NCBI RefSeq assembly: GCF_042477335.2
Contig: NC_091250.1
Span: forward strand, 62,131,384-62,195,383
Length of the DNA: 64,000 nt
Direction of reading: 5' to 3'
DNA from: Ovis canadensis
Taxonomy: Eukaryota; Chordata; Mammalia; Artiodactyla; Bovidae
Part shown: positions 23,095-33,430 of the stretch, in pieces
Layout: each line of letters begins with the position of its first letter
Numbering within the stretch: the first letter of the stretch is position 1
Made by a program: the position numbers and the translations under genes
Notes under the pieces: model-generated
What the model saw: the letters and a program-made list of their open reading frames with translations, nothing else
What the model was told of the DNA's origin: nothing
Databases searched by the model: none

Positions 23095-23499
23095 AGACAA
23101 TGTTCCATATGCTGTTCTGATGACAACATCAACTGATGTCTCTGAATGTCCTTGACTGACCTCAAGAAGAACAGGTCAGGCTGTTTTCTTGCTACAGAAA
23201 ATGGCCAGAAGAGGGTTTGCTTCCTGTTCTCGTGTGTGGTCGTGGTGAGGTGAGTGGTTACAGAATGTTCCTGAAAGAGGGATGGACTCCTCAGGCGCAA
23301 AGCAGCCTCCACAATTCCGCACCAGCAGAAGCAGCAGAACATAGAAGGGTGTCACTAAGAGGAGTTAAGAGCCGCCTGGGATGTTCTAGAACCTTCTAAA
23401 GCTCAGTGGGGTCCAAATCCCCGTTTGAACACGTGCTTAGCAATGTGCAGCAGGAGCCCTGGTGAACGCCTGTCATCGGCCTGCTGAGGTTTTCTGATG

Positions 23500-24262
23500 G
23501 TGAATGTTACTGAAAACGTCCCGCCGGGGGCCCCAGTCTCGGCCCTGCCCTTGGAGTGTTCCCCTGGAACCCAGGTGAAGGGTGCCAGGCAGACGAGGAA
23601 TGGCGCCCACTGGGACCGGTGCCTTCCTTCACTTCCTGCCTCCTCCTCCGGCTGTCTTCCTTTCCTCCCTCGGTCCCTGCCTCCCTCGGTCCCTGCCTCC
23701 ATGCTTCCTCCCCGGCGGCCCGGACGCGCTCACGGGGGCGGCGCAGAGGCGCTCCCGCGGCTGTAGGAGCATTTAGACAGGGACGCCCGCGTGGTGCCGC
23801 TCTCCGCCTCGTCGCCGGCCTCGCCTCGCGCTCCTGGGGGACCGGGGTTGGGGCAGCAGGGGAACGTGGCCAGGAAGCCGAGGCGGAACCTCTTGTTCAT
23901 GAAGCAGTAGATGATGGGGTTGACGCAGGACGAGGTGTAGGACAGCAGGAGGATGAAGGAGATGGGGGTCCCCGAGAGGCGGCGCTCGGCAGAGGCGGTG
24001 TCAAAGGCCCGCCAGGCGTTGGCGCTGAAGATGGGCATCCAGCAGAGGAAGAAGAGGACCACGATGACCATGAGCATGCGGATGACGCGCTTCTTGGCCA
24101 CGAGGTTGGCCGCAGGGCTGCTGCTCCTGATGCGGTTGGCCCGGCCGCCGCTGCCGGTGGAGAGCTGGTGCAGCTCCAGCTTCCTGGGGCGCTTGGGCCT
24201 CTGCAGGTAGCACCCGTCGCTGTCCTCGTACCTGCCGCTGCTGCTCGAGCTCCGCTTCCCTT
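23500..24262. promoter_or_regulatory. CpG-dense region over the last CCKAR exon
   Basis: Strikingly rich in C, G and CpG compared with the AT-rich surroundings; for example, eight CpG dinucleotides in the 60 bases from 23761. It lies at the 3' end of the gene, so it is an intragenic CpG island by appearance and not the CCKAR promoter. No promoter motif is claimed. Confidence 0.6.
23730..24262 (-). CDS. CCKAR: CCKAR coding exon 5 (residues 252-428, third loop, TM6, TM7, C-tail) with stop
   Basis: Acceptor GCCCACCCAG|AAGGG, with a rather weak pyrimidine tract. Encodes a Ser run after EGKR, the third loop to KKRVIRM, TM6 with CWMP, TM7 with NPIIY, the FPCC palmitoylation site and a 40-residue tail ending SASAPPP, then TGA at 23732-23730. 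The tail is the part most different from the human protein as I recall it. Very GC-rich. Confidence 0.97.
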
Positions 24263-27200
24263 CTGGGTGGGCAAGCCACGTCACTTATTTTTTGGGATGG
24301 GTCATGCCAGACAGAGGGCATGGAATCCCTGCCCCCTCCATCCAGGGGCTAAACCACACTTGAACTGTATTCCTTGACAGGCCACCTTGGGCCTGCACTA
24401 ACATGGGTAGGTATTGATCTATACTACTCCTTTCCTCCAAATGAAATGCTACTTAAAACTAATTAAAAAATGTGTAGTATAGAATGAGCATAATTTAAAA
24501 TAGTAAAATAATATTTTATGTGTGTAGACGATAAGGATAAAAATGTGTTTAAGAATGAGTATTCACACTCTTATTCCAGCTCCTCAAGGTGGGGAGTTTT
24601 CTGCTTGCTTGGGAAACCTCCAGGTTGCTTTTACTGCATAATGAGCAAAAATCAACAACAGCCAGGAAGACTCTAGGTGTATATGTGGTCAAGAGCTGAG
24701 CAGAAGGCTGGAGTGAGAGGGGTGGTGAGTGATGTCAACAAAGATGTGGGGTAAGTTTCAGTGAAGAGTGGGCTGTAGTGAAAGGGAGGGATAGGGGGTG
24801 GGCTTCCCTGGTAGTTCAGTGGTAAAGAATCCACCTACCAATGCAGGAGACATGAGTTTGATCCCTGATCAGGGAAGGTCCCACATGCTGCAGAGCAGCT
24901 AAGCCTGGACACTACAATTATTGATCCTGTGCCCTAGAATCCAGGAGCACAACAACTGAGCCCACGTGCTGCAGCTGCTGAAGACCTGGAGCTCTGGAGC
25001 CCATCCTCCACAAGAGAAGCCACCACAAAGAGAGGCCCACACACTGCCGCTGGGGAGTAGCCCCTGCTCTCCGCAATTAGCGAAAGGCCTGCACAGCAAT
25101 GAGGACCCAGCACAGCCAAAAAGAAAACGAACATGCAGGCCCAAACATTAAAAAAAGGAAGAGGGGGAGATGTGAGGCTCCATGGCAGCTATATAGGGAG
25201 TAAAGGGTGGGAGTGAAGAGGGGAGGAGAGGATGGCACCTGGAATGACAATTTGCTTTGTTTGCAGAGGGGGTCCATTTGAATACAACATCACAGAGACC
25301 CTGGACCTATGGGCCCTGAGCTTGTAATTGGGCAATGGGTATATTATCTCATTTTATTCCATTTAGTACCCTTTTGGGAGAAATAATTTCTTCATTCCAC
25401 AGGAAACAGAGACACTGGGTCTCATGAGCATGCCTTACGACACAGAGTCTCCTAAGAATACTTTTGAAAAACATTTTGAAATACTTTTGAAAAGTATTTT
25501 GAAATACTCTGGGTATATCTAAGTTATAGAAAACAAGGCTTGTGTAATCTTTTGGCATAAACCAACAGATAAAAGATAGTTACCTTGGGCAGACTTCTTC
25601 TGGCTAGCATCAAATTTTATTCCTTGGTAAAGTTCCAAAGAGATTAATCCATATGCCACCATCATCACAATTCCAGGAATAAGAAAGAGGATGAGTAACA
25701 GGAATGTGTGCCTAATAAAATAAAAAGCAATCCAATAACCAGCAACTCCAGCATTTCAAACTAAGATGAGATGGAATAAACAGGGTTCATCTCCATTTTA
25801 ATGAGTTGGAGCAAACACATTAATTACCAGTATTTAATATCTTTGGAAATTCCATGTCTGGAGGTTCAGTCATTAGAAAATGTTAACTTCTTTTCTCCCA
25901 GATAAAGTCTCTTATGAAGGACTAGTTAAATTGGAAAACTTTGGTGTAAGTCTGTGCCTGAAACAAGTTTACATTTAAAACTAATGAGAGCTTAATAAAA
26001 ACAAGCCAATGAGAATATTTGAATACCTCAGTAAAGCTGTTACTGAAATAATAATAATAATAAAATTATAAGAGTTTATATTCATTGATGACTTATTAAA
26101 TTATTTAATTTCAATATGGTACATATATTACTATATTTAATCCCCATAATAATTCTTGAAGTAGGGACTATAAACCTAATACCCATTTTACAGATTAGGA
26201 AACAGGTAGAATAAATAATTTGTCCAAAGTCACACAGCCAGTGGCAAAGCTGGGATCTGAACTCAAGCAATATGATTCTAGACGTTATGCTCTTAAGCAT
26301 CACAATAGATTAATACCATTTGTTGACTTTATAGCATCAGAATCATCAAGTGCATAGGCAGCAATGCTGGAAAACCTTGGTTTTGCAAAATAAAGTATTC
26401 TGGCTGTTTCAACCCATTAGGCACAGTGGCAAACTTGTTCTAGTGCCTGGCGGGCCAGAGTTATGCTTTCTCTAAACACGCTTGATTCCTGAAGAACTGC
26501 AGCCTCCTTCTTCTTGAGTCTGGCCCCTAAATCACTTTTGCAGTCTGGCATGTGTAAGGTTACACAATTAGGCCATAAAATTGTCAGAGGCTCACAGTGG
26601 CTGAGCCATTTCTCATTTCAATTGGACATGTTTTGATAAGATTTCTTTTCAAGTCTTGGAAATGTCCCTCATTTGCAACATAATTCTTTGAGTGTGTGTG
26701 TGTCTTGGTTGAAATGAAAAAAAGGAAGGCAAAGAAGGCAGAAATTATCTTGGTTTTGAGCCATTTTTGAATGTCTAGCCCTCTGCTTCTAAAACATGCT
26801 GGGAATTAGTAAACATAATGCCCTGCATTTGTGTAGCCTTTTTGAATATATCTAATGACGTTTTCATAAACATTCTCTTATTTGAATCTCACATCCATCT
26901 AATGATGTAGATTAAAAGGTATCTTTATTCTTAAATCTTTGTGTAAAGAGCTTGAATGTCAAGGAAGTTATATAAACTTGCCCAACATCACCCGCTAGTG
27001 AGCAAAGAAACAGATAGCACACCTTTGCATTTCTAGTAAAGTGTTCTGTGTAAGCACCACTACTGCAACTCTGCTCTAAGAAAAATCACATGGGATTTGG
27101 GGTTTTGGACTCCTCGGTTCCATCTCCAGTTTTTGGAAAATCAGAGCTCTTCCACTGTCTCAGCCAAGATCCTCACTAGACTATCCAGAAGCACACTGCA

Positions 27201-30200
27201 TAGTGGTTAAGCCCAGACACTCTGTCGTCTCTTCTAGGTTTGGGAACTTGAGCAACTTAACTTCCCCATGTCTCAGTTTCTTCATCTGTAAAATGGGGAC
27301 AGTAATAGTACCCACCCTATGAGGTTTTGAGAGGACTAGTTGATTTTAATACAGGTATGGCATTTCAGAGACTTCCCTGGTGGCTCAGACAGTAAAGCAT
27401 CTGCCTACAATCTGGGAGACCCGGGTTCAAACCCTGCGTCGGGAAGGTATCCTGGAGATGGAAATGGTAACCCACTTCAGTATTCTTGCTTGGAAAATCC
27501 CATGGATGGAGGAGCCTGGTAGGCTACAGTCCATGGGGTCGCAAATGGCATTTCAAATACAACATTCAAAATGTTTGCTCTATTCTATCATTCTAGAAAG
27601 AGGTTAAGACAAATCTTCTCAAAAAGTCTCCAGGAAACTGATCCCGCAGACACTGGACAATACATTCCAGTTTTTATTGAAACTGAAAAATTCTATCAAG
27701 TTATAGTAAACAAATAAACCCAGGTGGCCTTACCAGGACTGCTGCATGACATCACTTGGCAGTAGAAAGCGGCACATATTTGCAGTCTGGTTGTTATTTT
27801 TGGTAAAAGGCACCAAGTTGCTATAAATTGGGTATGGCGTCATGATGGTGAAGGAGAGGCACCAGGTAGCGGCAATCACCTTCAAAGCATGGGACTTTGT
27901 CTGCCAGACTCGGGACTGTAAGGGTTTGCAAATTGCACCATATCTCTCCAGTGATATGGCGACCAGATTAAAGGTGGAGACACTCACAGAGGTGCCTGGG
28001 AAAGGAACAAAGAAGTTGGTTACGTCAGCTCTGAAATCCGAAGTTTATTTGCACATAAGCTTAAGCTTACCTGATCTACACAGGTTTGATAGATAGTAAA
28101 GGAAAATACTCAGAAGGTAAAGAAATACTGTGTATGTATATTTTTAAAAAATGACTTATTCCCAACTTTGTTCCCAAAAGGATTTGAGGCAGTTCAAGTA
28201 ATATATTTGCAAATACATTGTATTGCCAATGTATTTTAGATAAGTTTATTGAACTTTGATTACAACCTAGCTCCTTCTTAGGCTGAAGGTGCTCATTAAT
28301 TAATAACTAAGTGGATGAACTATGTTCTTACCCCACAGAAGAGGTTTCTGAGTGACCTGTAGAACAGCTTTAGTTTTGAGCATGATCTGCATAAAGTGGA
28401 CCTTTTAATCCAATATTCTCAAGGACAGTGACTCCAAAAATTCAGTGGAGTCTGAGATGGGAACATTAAGACTCTTCCTGAGAATTTCTAGTACACAGAC
28501 TGTTTTTGAGTGAAACATTCTAAATTTCAAAATGGAGTGTTGAAAAAATACCTAATGAAAAAGGATGAAGGGGAAAATCCCCATATTGTAACTGATGTTT
28601 TTCTTGGGGTAGGAGGAATGGGGTCTTCTTTCTAATTCTTTTTCCTTTTCTGTGTTTTGTAGAAGGAATATTCATCAAACATTCATCATCAGTGAGAAAG
28701 ACATCAAAACACCACATCTAAAAGGAAATCAACCCTGAATATTCATTGGAAAGACTGATGCTGAAGCTGAAGCTCCAATATTTTGGCCACCTAGTGCAAA
28801 GAGCTGACTCATTGGAAAAGACCCCGATGCTGGGAAAAATCGAGGGCGGGAGAAGGGGATGACAGAGGATGAGATGGTTGGATGGCATCACTGAATCAAT
28901 GGACACGAGTTTGAGCAAACTCCAGGAGTCAGTGAAGGACAGAGAAGCCTGGTGTGCTGCAGTCCCTGGGGTCACAAAGAGTCAGACATGACTGAGCAAC
29001 TGAACAACAACAAAAGGATACACTCACAGGATAGTCAAAAAACTTAATTTTTGTATTTTGTGTGCATATATAATGATTGTAATGTCTTATCCCTGTAAAA
29101 TTCCCTTTAATTCTTCATCCATAAATTCAGCTGATCCTTCTCTTATCTCTTACCATGATTTCTTAAACCTTCAAATCAATCCCAATCTAACTTTGGGAGA
29201 AGTTCTTAGCCTGGGGCCTTTTGTGAAACTATGTATAAAAATATCCTTTTTCTAGGGGGAATATCCGTACTTAAAAGAATCTAGAACCCCAAAACCATAG
29301 CTAAGAACTCAGGTTCTGAGATAGGATTTGCTGTTTTATAGGAATTTACCCTAAGGAATTGATAACATTTGGATTAGAGAATACAGCCCCAAACTTCTCA
29401 GAGTGAAATCTATTGTTGTTCACTCTCTTAGTCATGTCCGACTCTGCAGCACACCAGGCTTCCCTGTTCTTCACCATCCCCTGGAGCTTGCACAAACTCA
29501 TGTCCATTGAGTTGGTGATGCCATCCAAACATCTCATCCCCTGTTGCCCGCCTTCTCCTCCTGCCTTCAGTCTTTCCCAGCATCAGAGTCTGAGTCAGCT
29601 CTTCACATCAGGTGACCAAAGTTTCGGAGCATCAGCTTCAGTGTCAGTCTTTCCAATGAGTATTCAGGATTGATTTCCTTTATTGACTGACTTGCTCACC
29701 TTTCAGTCCAAAGGACTCTTGAGAATCTTCTCCAACACCACAGTTCAAAAGTGTCAATTCTTCGGTGCTCAGCCTTATAATGGGTAATTATAAACCCAGC
29801 ATCAGGCAAGCGCTTTTTTTTTTTTTTGCTACGTTCATGCATGCTCAGTCACTTCAGTCATGTTCGACTCTTTGGGACTCTATGGACTGTAGCCTGGCAG
29901 GCTGCTCTGACCGTGGGATTCTCCAGGCAAGAATACTGCAGCGAATTGCCATGTCCTCCTCCAGGGGTCATTCCCAACCCAGGGATCAAGCCTATGTCTG
30001 CTGTGTCTCCTGCATTGCAGGCAGTTTCTTTACCCGTTGAGCCACCTGGGAAGCCCTTTTGGCTATGTATTAGGAATTTAATGCGTGTTAATTGTTAAGA
30101 ACATGAAATTAGGGGAGAATTGAAATGACTGGAATCAGAAATCCAACAAAACCATTATAGTATTGCAAACACTTTTAGAAGTATCTTGCTTCTCATTTTC

Positions 30201-32862
30201 TAGAACAGTCTGTACTGGGTATTTTCAGAAAGAGTGTTAAGGTTCCTAGCCTCAGACCCCAGCTATTTTAAAACATTTTTTTAATTGAGGTAAAATTCAT
30301 ATAACATAAAATTAATCATTTTAAAGTGAACAACTGCTGCATTTAGCACACTGATATTGTGCAACTACACAAGGACTCATTTTTAATCTCCTTTCATAAA
30401 CCCTGGTTAAAATGATTAAATATTACCGTAGGATATATACAGACAGCCCTTGAAAGCCTGAGGCACTGTGAGATGTTGGTTATTATTATTGCGTCATTGT
30501 TTAACAACAATCCTTTTCGTTTGTGAGTCCATTTTTCTTTTTCGAGTACTTGGACCCAGCCTGGCACTTTCTCGGTTATTTGTCCATGGCATGTAGATCA
30601 GCCATTCATCATCGTTTTGTCAGCGCTGGATCCTGCTTCCTCAGTTGGAAGAAATAAAGGCTTTTGAAGCTTTCTGGTCACTGAAGGCTGCCCTAGGCAG
30701 CTCAGCTCTGCGTATTTTGCAGGGCTTAGGTCAGAACAACCAACTCCTTCTTCATTTCCCACCTCTTCTCCCCGTCCCGCAACCAGCTCTCAGAATGGGC
30801 AAGAGAGGAAGCATTTTGGCAGGTGGAGGGGCCCAGAGAAATGCCTTGTTTCAGCCTCAGATGAGCCACAGCAGTTGGCAAAATGAGGCTGTGTATTTAC
30901 TCGCCATTGTAGTGGCCACCAATTGGGGTTCAAGTCAGCTCTGTGGCTTACCACCTGTGTGTCCTTGGGCACATTATTAACCTCTCTATGCCTCTGTTCC
31001 CCTCTCAGTGAGACAGGGAAGAATAACTGTGTATACTTCATAGAGTGGTTGTGAGATAAAGTATGATCATGGAAGTAAAAACTTAAAGCAATTAGTAGAA
31101 CATCTGGTACTCAAAAAAAAAATGTACTCAAAGACATTAGCTCTTATGATTTTTCATCATCACCATCATTCTGATTGGCAAAGGCAGCGAGCTGCATATC
31201 TCAGTCAATCAGGGTCAGCTTATCCACCTAGGCACTGGCAGCAAATTCAACTTGTTGTATTTGTGGTAGAGGTTCTCTCTCTCTTTCTGCCTAAGATGGT
31301 CCCAGCCTCTGTGAAAACAGGCTGGAAAGTGAATCCTGAGAAGGGAATCTAGACCTCTGGTGAAACTGGATTTTGAATAACCCTGTTCCCTATAAGCACC
31401 AGAATGGTAGCAGAAAAAGCCTTCTTCCAGCAGTCTGGTCACCCCAAAAACCATGCCTTGGGTTGGGTAGAGCTCAGAGTACAATCAATGCCTTCCAGGA
31501 AGGCACAGATCAGCTTGAATCTGTCTGTCTTTCTAACAGAAGCAAGCAAAACCAGTGTCTTCTGTAGTTTCTTACCAACTTATTCCACTTTGAGGAACTG
31601 GTCCCCTAAGACTGGGGACTGACTTCTGGGGCGTTATGAGGACTGACCCTCCCATAAAGCCAGCTCCTCTGTCCTTGTACCCAGCCCCATACAGTCAGAT
31701 GTTTTGTTCTGTACACCCATCAGGGCTTCTCTGTGGAGGCTGTCAGGGGTTAGGGAAGGTCTGGGACTGAGTTTCACTGATTAAGGGTGAAACTCCAGAA
31801 ATAGGCACCAGCAGCAACTCACCCATGAAGTAGGTGGTGGTCTTGCAAACAGCGCTCCCGAAGATGAAATCCTTGAGCAGGTTGGGGATGAGGTTGAATG
31901 GCATGCAGAATAGACAAAGCATGAGATCGCTGACAGCCAGGGAGAGGAGGAAAATGTTGGTGACTGTTCTCATTCTCTTGTTCCTAATCAGCACCGTAAT
32001 GACCAGTGTGTTTCCCAGCACGCTGAGCAGGAATATCAAGGAATATAAGAGAATCTGCACGGCCGGCTGCCACTCTGCAAGGAGGAACCCGGACAAGACG
32101 GAGAGATGCAGGTGGTGAGGGCAGAATGTTAAAACCCTAGCACACCAAGTGAACACTTATTTCCCGCCGGTTTGTATTTTCAGGGGTGTGCATCACCGAA
32201 CCCAGCTCTCCCCATACTTAGATATTTTGCAGAAACAAAGCAAGGAGAGCACAGAGTGATTCAGTTGCTTCTGAAAGGCTGGTCTGTTAACGGATCACTC
32301 ACTCGGGGAACCACTTTTTCTTAAGAACAAAGCTCCTCCAGTGATTTGCTTTCTTTCCTAGCTGCTAAGCATTATTTCGATTTAATCACTTCTTCACACT
32401 GATTTCCCCCAAGGAAAGGCGACAGCTAGACTGTGACAGCGCCTTTTCTGCGATGCTGTAAGTTCCAGCTTTTACACTTGTACTCCCTCTGGCTCCACTT
32501 CAGCTCCTCCTCCCGCTGCTTTTGTGCCCCCCAAGTCCTATACATTAATCCCAACTCTCCCATGGGGAACAACAAGAGCACTGGACTCAGTTCTGCTTTT
32601 AGATCTCTCATCCAAACTTCTGAGCAGATGACTTTATCCAGCTTCGTCTCATTAGGACTGTGTTCTGTTTTCACAGTCAGCCTTGCCTTTGCTGATTTTT
32701 CCCACAAACTTAAGGTTTTCTGAATTCAGATAACAGCCTCTGACACCTACCTTTGGAAGGACGGGGCTGATCCAAGCAGAAAAGCGTCTCATTTTCGATC
32801 CCCAGTTCACAGGGGGGAGTCAGGTTGCTTTCATTCATGAGAAGGCTGTCAACCACTTCCAT
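23730..32862 (-). CDS. CCKAR: Cholecystokinin receptor type A (CCK1 receptor), five coding exons
   Basis: A class A G-protein-coupled receptor for sulphated cholecystokinin. In mammals it acts in gallbladder contraction, pancreatic secretion and satiety, mainly through Gq. Coding exons (minus strand) are 32862-32751, 32074-31823, 27995-27734, 25711-25584 and 24262-23730; they total 1287 bases, giving 428 residues, the length recalled for the human protein. Visible landmarks: N-glycosylation sequons at N10, N13, N24 and N190; Cys18 and Cys29 in the N-terminus; W39 and Q40; Cys114 and Cys196 for the extracellular disulphide; R197; ERY at 138-140; CWMP at 325-328; N333 and R336; NPIIY at 366-370; Cys387-Cys388 for palmitoylation. 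Seven hydrophobic segments are present. The start is fixed by an in-frame TGA 48 bases upstream and a good context (A at -3, G at +4). No break is seen, so it is probably functional. Confidence 0.97.
24263..25583 (-). other. CCKAR: CCKAR intron 4 with a CHR-type SINE
   Basis: 1321 bases. 24263-24795 holds nothing recognised. A SINE lies at 24796-25155. About 25457-25510 is a 23-base tandem duplication that contains a near-palindrome (AATACTTTTGAAAAGTATT). Confidence 0.85.
24796..25155 (+). mobile_element. CHR-type SINE in CCKAR intron 4
   Basis: The head GGCTTCCCTGGTAGTTCAGT and GTTTGATCCCTGATCAGGGA, then a long body (GAGCACAACAACTGAGCCCA, CCAGCACAGCCAAAAAGAAA) and an A-rich tail. Antisense to CCKAR. 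The body is unlike Bov-tA and matches the older cetartiodactyl CHR family. Confidence 0.75.
25584..25711 (-). CDS. CCKAR: CCKAR coding exon 4 (residues 209-252, TM5)
   Basis: 128 bases, too short to stand out as an open frame. Acceptor TTTTATTAG|GCACA and donor CCCAAG|GTAACT. It completes Trp209 and encodes [13 protein letters not shown], the rest of TM5, then [11 protein letters not shown] at the start of the third intracellular loop. It ends in phase 1 within Glu252. Confidence 0.96.
26125..26300 (-). mobile_element. MIR SINE, antisense, in CCKAR intron 3
   Basis: ACCCATTTTACAGATTAGGA, AACAGGTAGAATAAATAATT, CAAAGTCACACAGCCAGTGG and CTGGGATCTGAACTCAAGC are the MIR core in reverse. Confidence 0.88.
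27190..27360 (+). mobile_element. MIR SINE in CCKAR intron 3
   Basis: GCATAGTGGTTAAGCCCAGA, CTCAGTTTCTTCATCTGTAA and AATGGGGACAGTAATAGTAC. It ends at the site where a Bov-tA later inserted. Confidence 0.85.
27368..27543 (+). mobile_element. Bov-tA SINE with target-site duplication, CCKAR intron 3
   Basis: ATGGCATTTCA flanks the element at 27357-27367 and 27544-27554. The head is ACTTCCCTGGTGGCTCAGAC, and the body ends at GGGGTCGCAA. Antisense to CCKAR. Confidence 0.93.
27734..27995 (-). CDS. CCKAR: CCKAR coding exon 3 (residues 122-209, TM3, TM4 and second extracellular loop)
   Basis: Acceptor TTTCCCAG|GCACC and donor TCCTG|GTAAGG. Encodes the ERY motif after [14 protein letters not shown]4, and an extracellular loop with sequon N190 and MCRF (Cys196, Arg197; Arg197 is known to contact the sulphated tyrosine of the peptide). 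Ends in phase 2 within Trp209. Confidence 0.97.
28720..29015 (+). mobile_element. BovB 3'-end fragment, CCKAR intron 2
   Basis: From GGAAATCAACCCTGAATATT through GAGATGGTTGGATGGCATCA to GACTGAGCAACTGAACAACA. Antisense to CCKAR. Confidence 0.9.
29409..29778 (-). mobile_element. BovB 3'-end fragment in the opposite orientation, CCKAR intron 2
   Basis: From TTGTTGTTCACTCTCTTAGT through ATGCCATCCAAACATCTCAT to TCAATTCTTCGGTGCTCAGC. Same sense as CCKAR. It forms an inverted pair with 28720-29015. Confidence 0.9.
29829..30056 (-). mobile_element. Bov-tA SINE, antisense on the plus strand, CCKAR intron 2
   Basis: CATGCTCAGTCACTTCAGTC to GAGCCACCTGGGAAGCCC. Preceded by a poly-T tract at 29813-29828. 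Confidence 0.9.
30262..30405 (-). mobile_element. Old L1 fragment, CCKAR intron 2
   Basis: TTTAATTGAGGTAAAATTCA, TATAACATAAAATTAATCAT and TAGCACACTGATATTGTGCA are the reversed 3' part of an old mammalian L1. Confidence 0.65.
30890..31112 (+). mobile_element. MIR SINE, CCKAR intron 2
   Basis: AAGTCAGCTCTGTGGCTTAC, TTGGGCACATTATTAACCTC and GTGGTTGTGAGATAAAGTAT match the MIR core and tail. Confidence 0.75.
31823..32074 (-). CDS. CCKAR: CCKAR coding exon 2 (residues 38-122, TM1 to top of TM3)
   Basis: Acceptor TTGCAG|AGTGG and donor ATGG|GTGAGT. Encodes WQPAVQ, TM1 with the GNTLV motif, TM2 with the SLAVSDL motif (the conserved Asp of class A receptors), Cys114, and the start of TM3 up to YFMG. 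Phase 1 at both ends. Confidence 0.97.
32075..32750 (-). other. CCKAR: CCKAR intron 1, nothing recognised
   Basis: 676 bases with proper GT-AG ends. No repeat family recognised. Confidence 0.85.
32751..32862 (-). CDS. CCKAR: CCKAR coding exon 1 (residues 1-37)
   Basis: Encodes the extracellular N-terminus [14 protein letters not shown] onward, with three sequons (N10, N13, N24) and the Cys18/Cys29 pair. The donor is AAAG|GTAGGT, phase 1: the last G joins AG of exon 2 to form Glu38. The frame is open upstream to a TGA with no earlier ATG, so this Met is the start. Confidence 0.96.
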
Positions 32863-33430
32863 GCTTGCCTGCTGCTTTCCACCAAGTGCTGGCAAGCTGG
32901 TGAACGGCTCACTCTCGGCTCATTCCTCTAATGACTGACCGGATAGTCTCCCAGATGCAACCTGCTGTGGAGAGGCAGGGGGGTAGGGGGAGTGATTGCC
33001 AGGTGTGGGCTCCTGCAACCATTCTTAAAGGCGACTGGAGTTCAGCACGCTCAGGCCAGCTGGGCAGGCATTTGCACTCCTGTCTTGGAAAGAGCAGCTG
33101 ATGTGAATCAAGCCCGCTCCACCTTCCAGGCCCACCCCATTCCTGGGCCAGCCGTAGGGCCCTGAGCACAGGCAGCCTGGTTGCGAGTTAACCCTTCCCA
33201 GAGCGTCACTGCTTTTCTGCACACGTGCACACACACGTGGACACACACATACAGGGACACAGTTCCTCTCTCCTCTGTCTAGGAACCTGTCACCGTCCCA
33301 GACATAGGCAGAATAAAGCTCAAACTGGCTGTGTGAGACAGGAGCGATGAACACGGCGACAGACACCGACATGCAGAGCATCAGGACTAAAGGACACGGA
33401 GGGACTGTGTTTCTACCTCCTTATATAAAA
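32863..33430 (-). promoter_or_regulatory. CCKAR: CCKAR 5' UTR and proximal promoter region
   Basis: Holds a 4-codon upstream ORF (32923-32909) and two CACGTG E-boxes 12 bases apart (33222-33227 and 33234-33239) in a CA-rich stretch. A TATATAA on the gene strand lies at 33427-33421. If that TATA box were used, the leader would be about 530 bases and would begin with a 118-codon ATG frame (33381-33025), so a start closer to the coding exon seems more likely. The transcription start is not determined here. Confidence 0.4.
32909..32923 (-). other. Short upstream ORF before CCKAR
   Basis: ATG AGC CGA GAG TGA on the gene strand, ending 46 bases before the CCKAR ATG. The context GAGGAATGA has G at -3. 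Whether it is transcribed depends on the start site. Confidence 0.45.

Larger units (their letters stand above)
22760..23729 (-). other. CCKAR: Probable CCKAR 3' UTR and transcript end
   Basis: Downstream of the CCKAR stop codon. No other exon is needed, and the first canonical polyadenylation hexamers on this strand are at 22919-22914 (ATTAAA) and 22783-22778 (AATAAA), giving a 3' UTR of about 0.8-0.95 kb. Extent is inferred from hexamers only. The region holds a short A tract flanked by an 18-base direct repeat (23051-23094). Confidence 0.5.
25712..27733 (-). other. CCKAR: CCKAR intron 3 with MIR and Bov-tA copies
   Basis: 2022 bases, AT-rich. Reversed MIR relics lie at about 26125-26300 and, weaker, 26825-27030; a forward MIR at 27190-27360; a Bov-tA at 27368-27543; a short (AAT)n tract near 26047-26064. 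Confidence 0.85.
27996..31822 (-). other. CCKAR: CCKAR intron 2, repeat-rich
   Basis: 3827 bases. Holds a forward and a reversed BovB fragment (28720-29015 and 29409-29778), a reversed Bov-tA, an old L1 relic and a MIR. 27996-28719 and 31113-31822 show nothing recognised. Confidence 0.85.

Noticed and set aside
23556..24377. 273-codon open frame on the plus strand opposite CCKAR exon 5
   Set aside because: GC-rich sequence lacks stops in several frames. The predicted product is Gly/Ala/Glu-rich low-complexity sequence without a domain, and the opposite strand is an unmistakable receptor exon.
32863..32895. Possible 11-residue N-terminal extension of CCKAR
   Set aside because: The upstream in-frame codon at 32895-32893 is TTG, not ATG, and an in-frame TGA lies a few codons further up. 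The Met at 32862 is the only sensible start.
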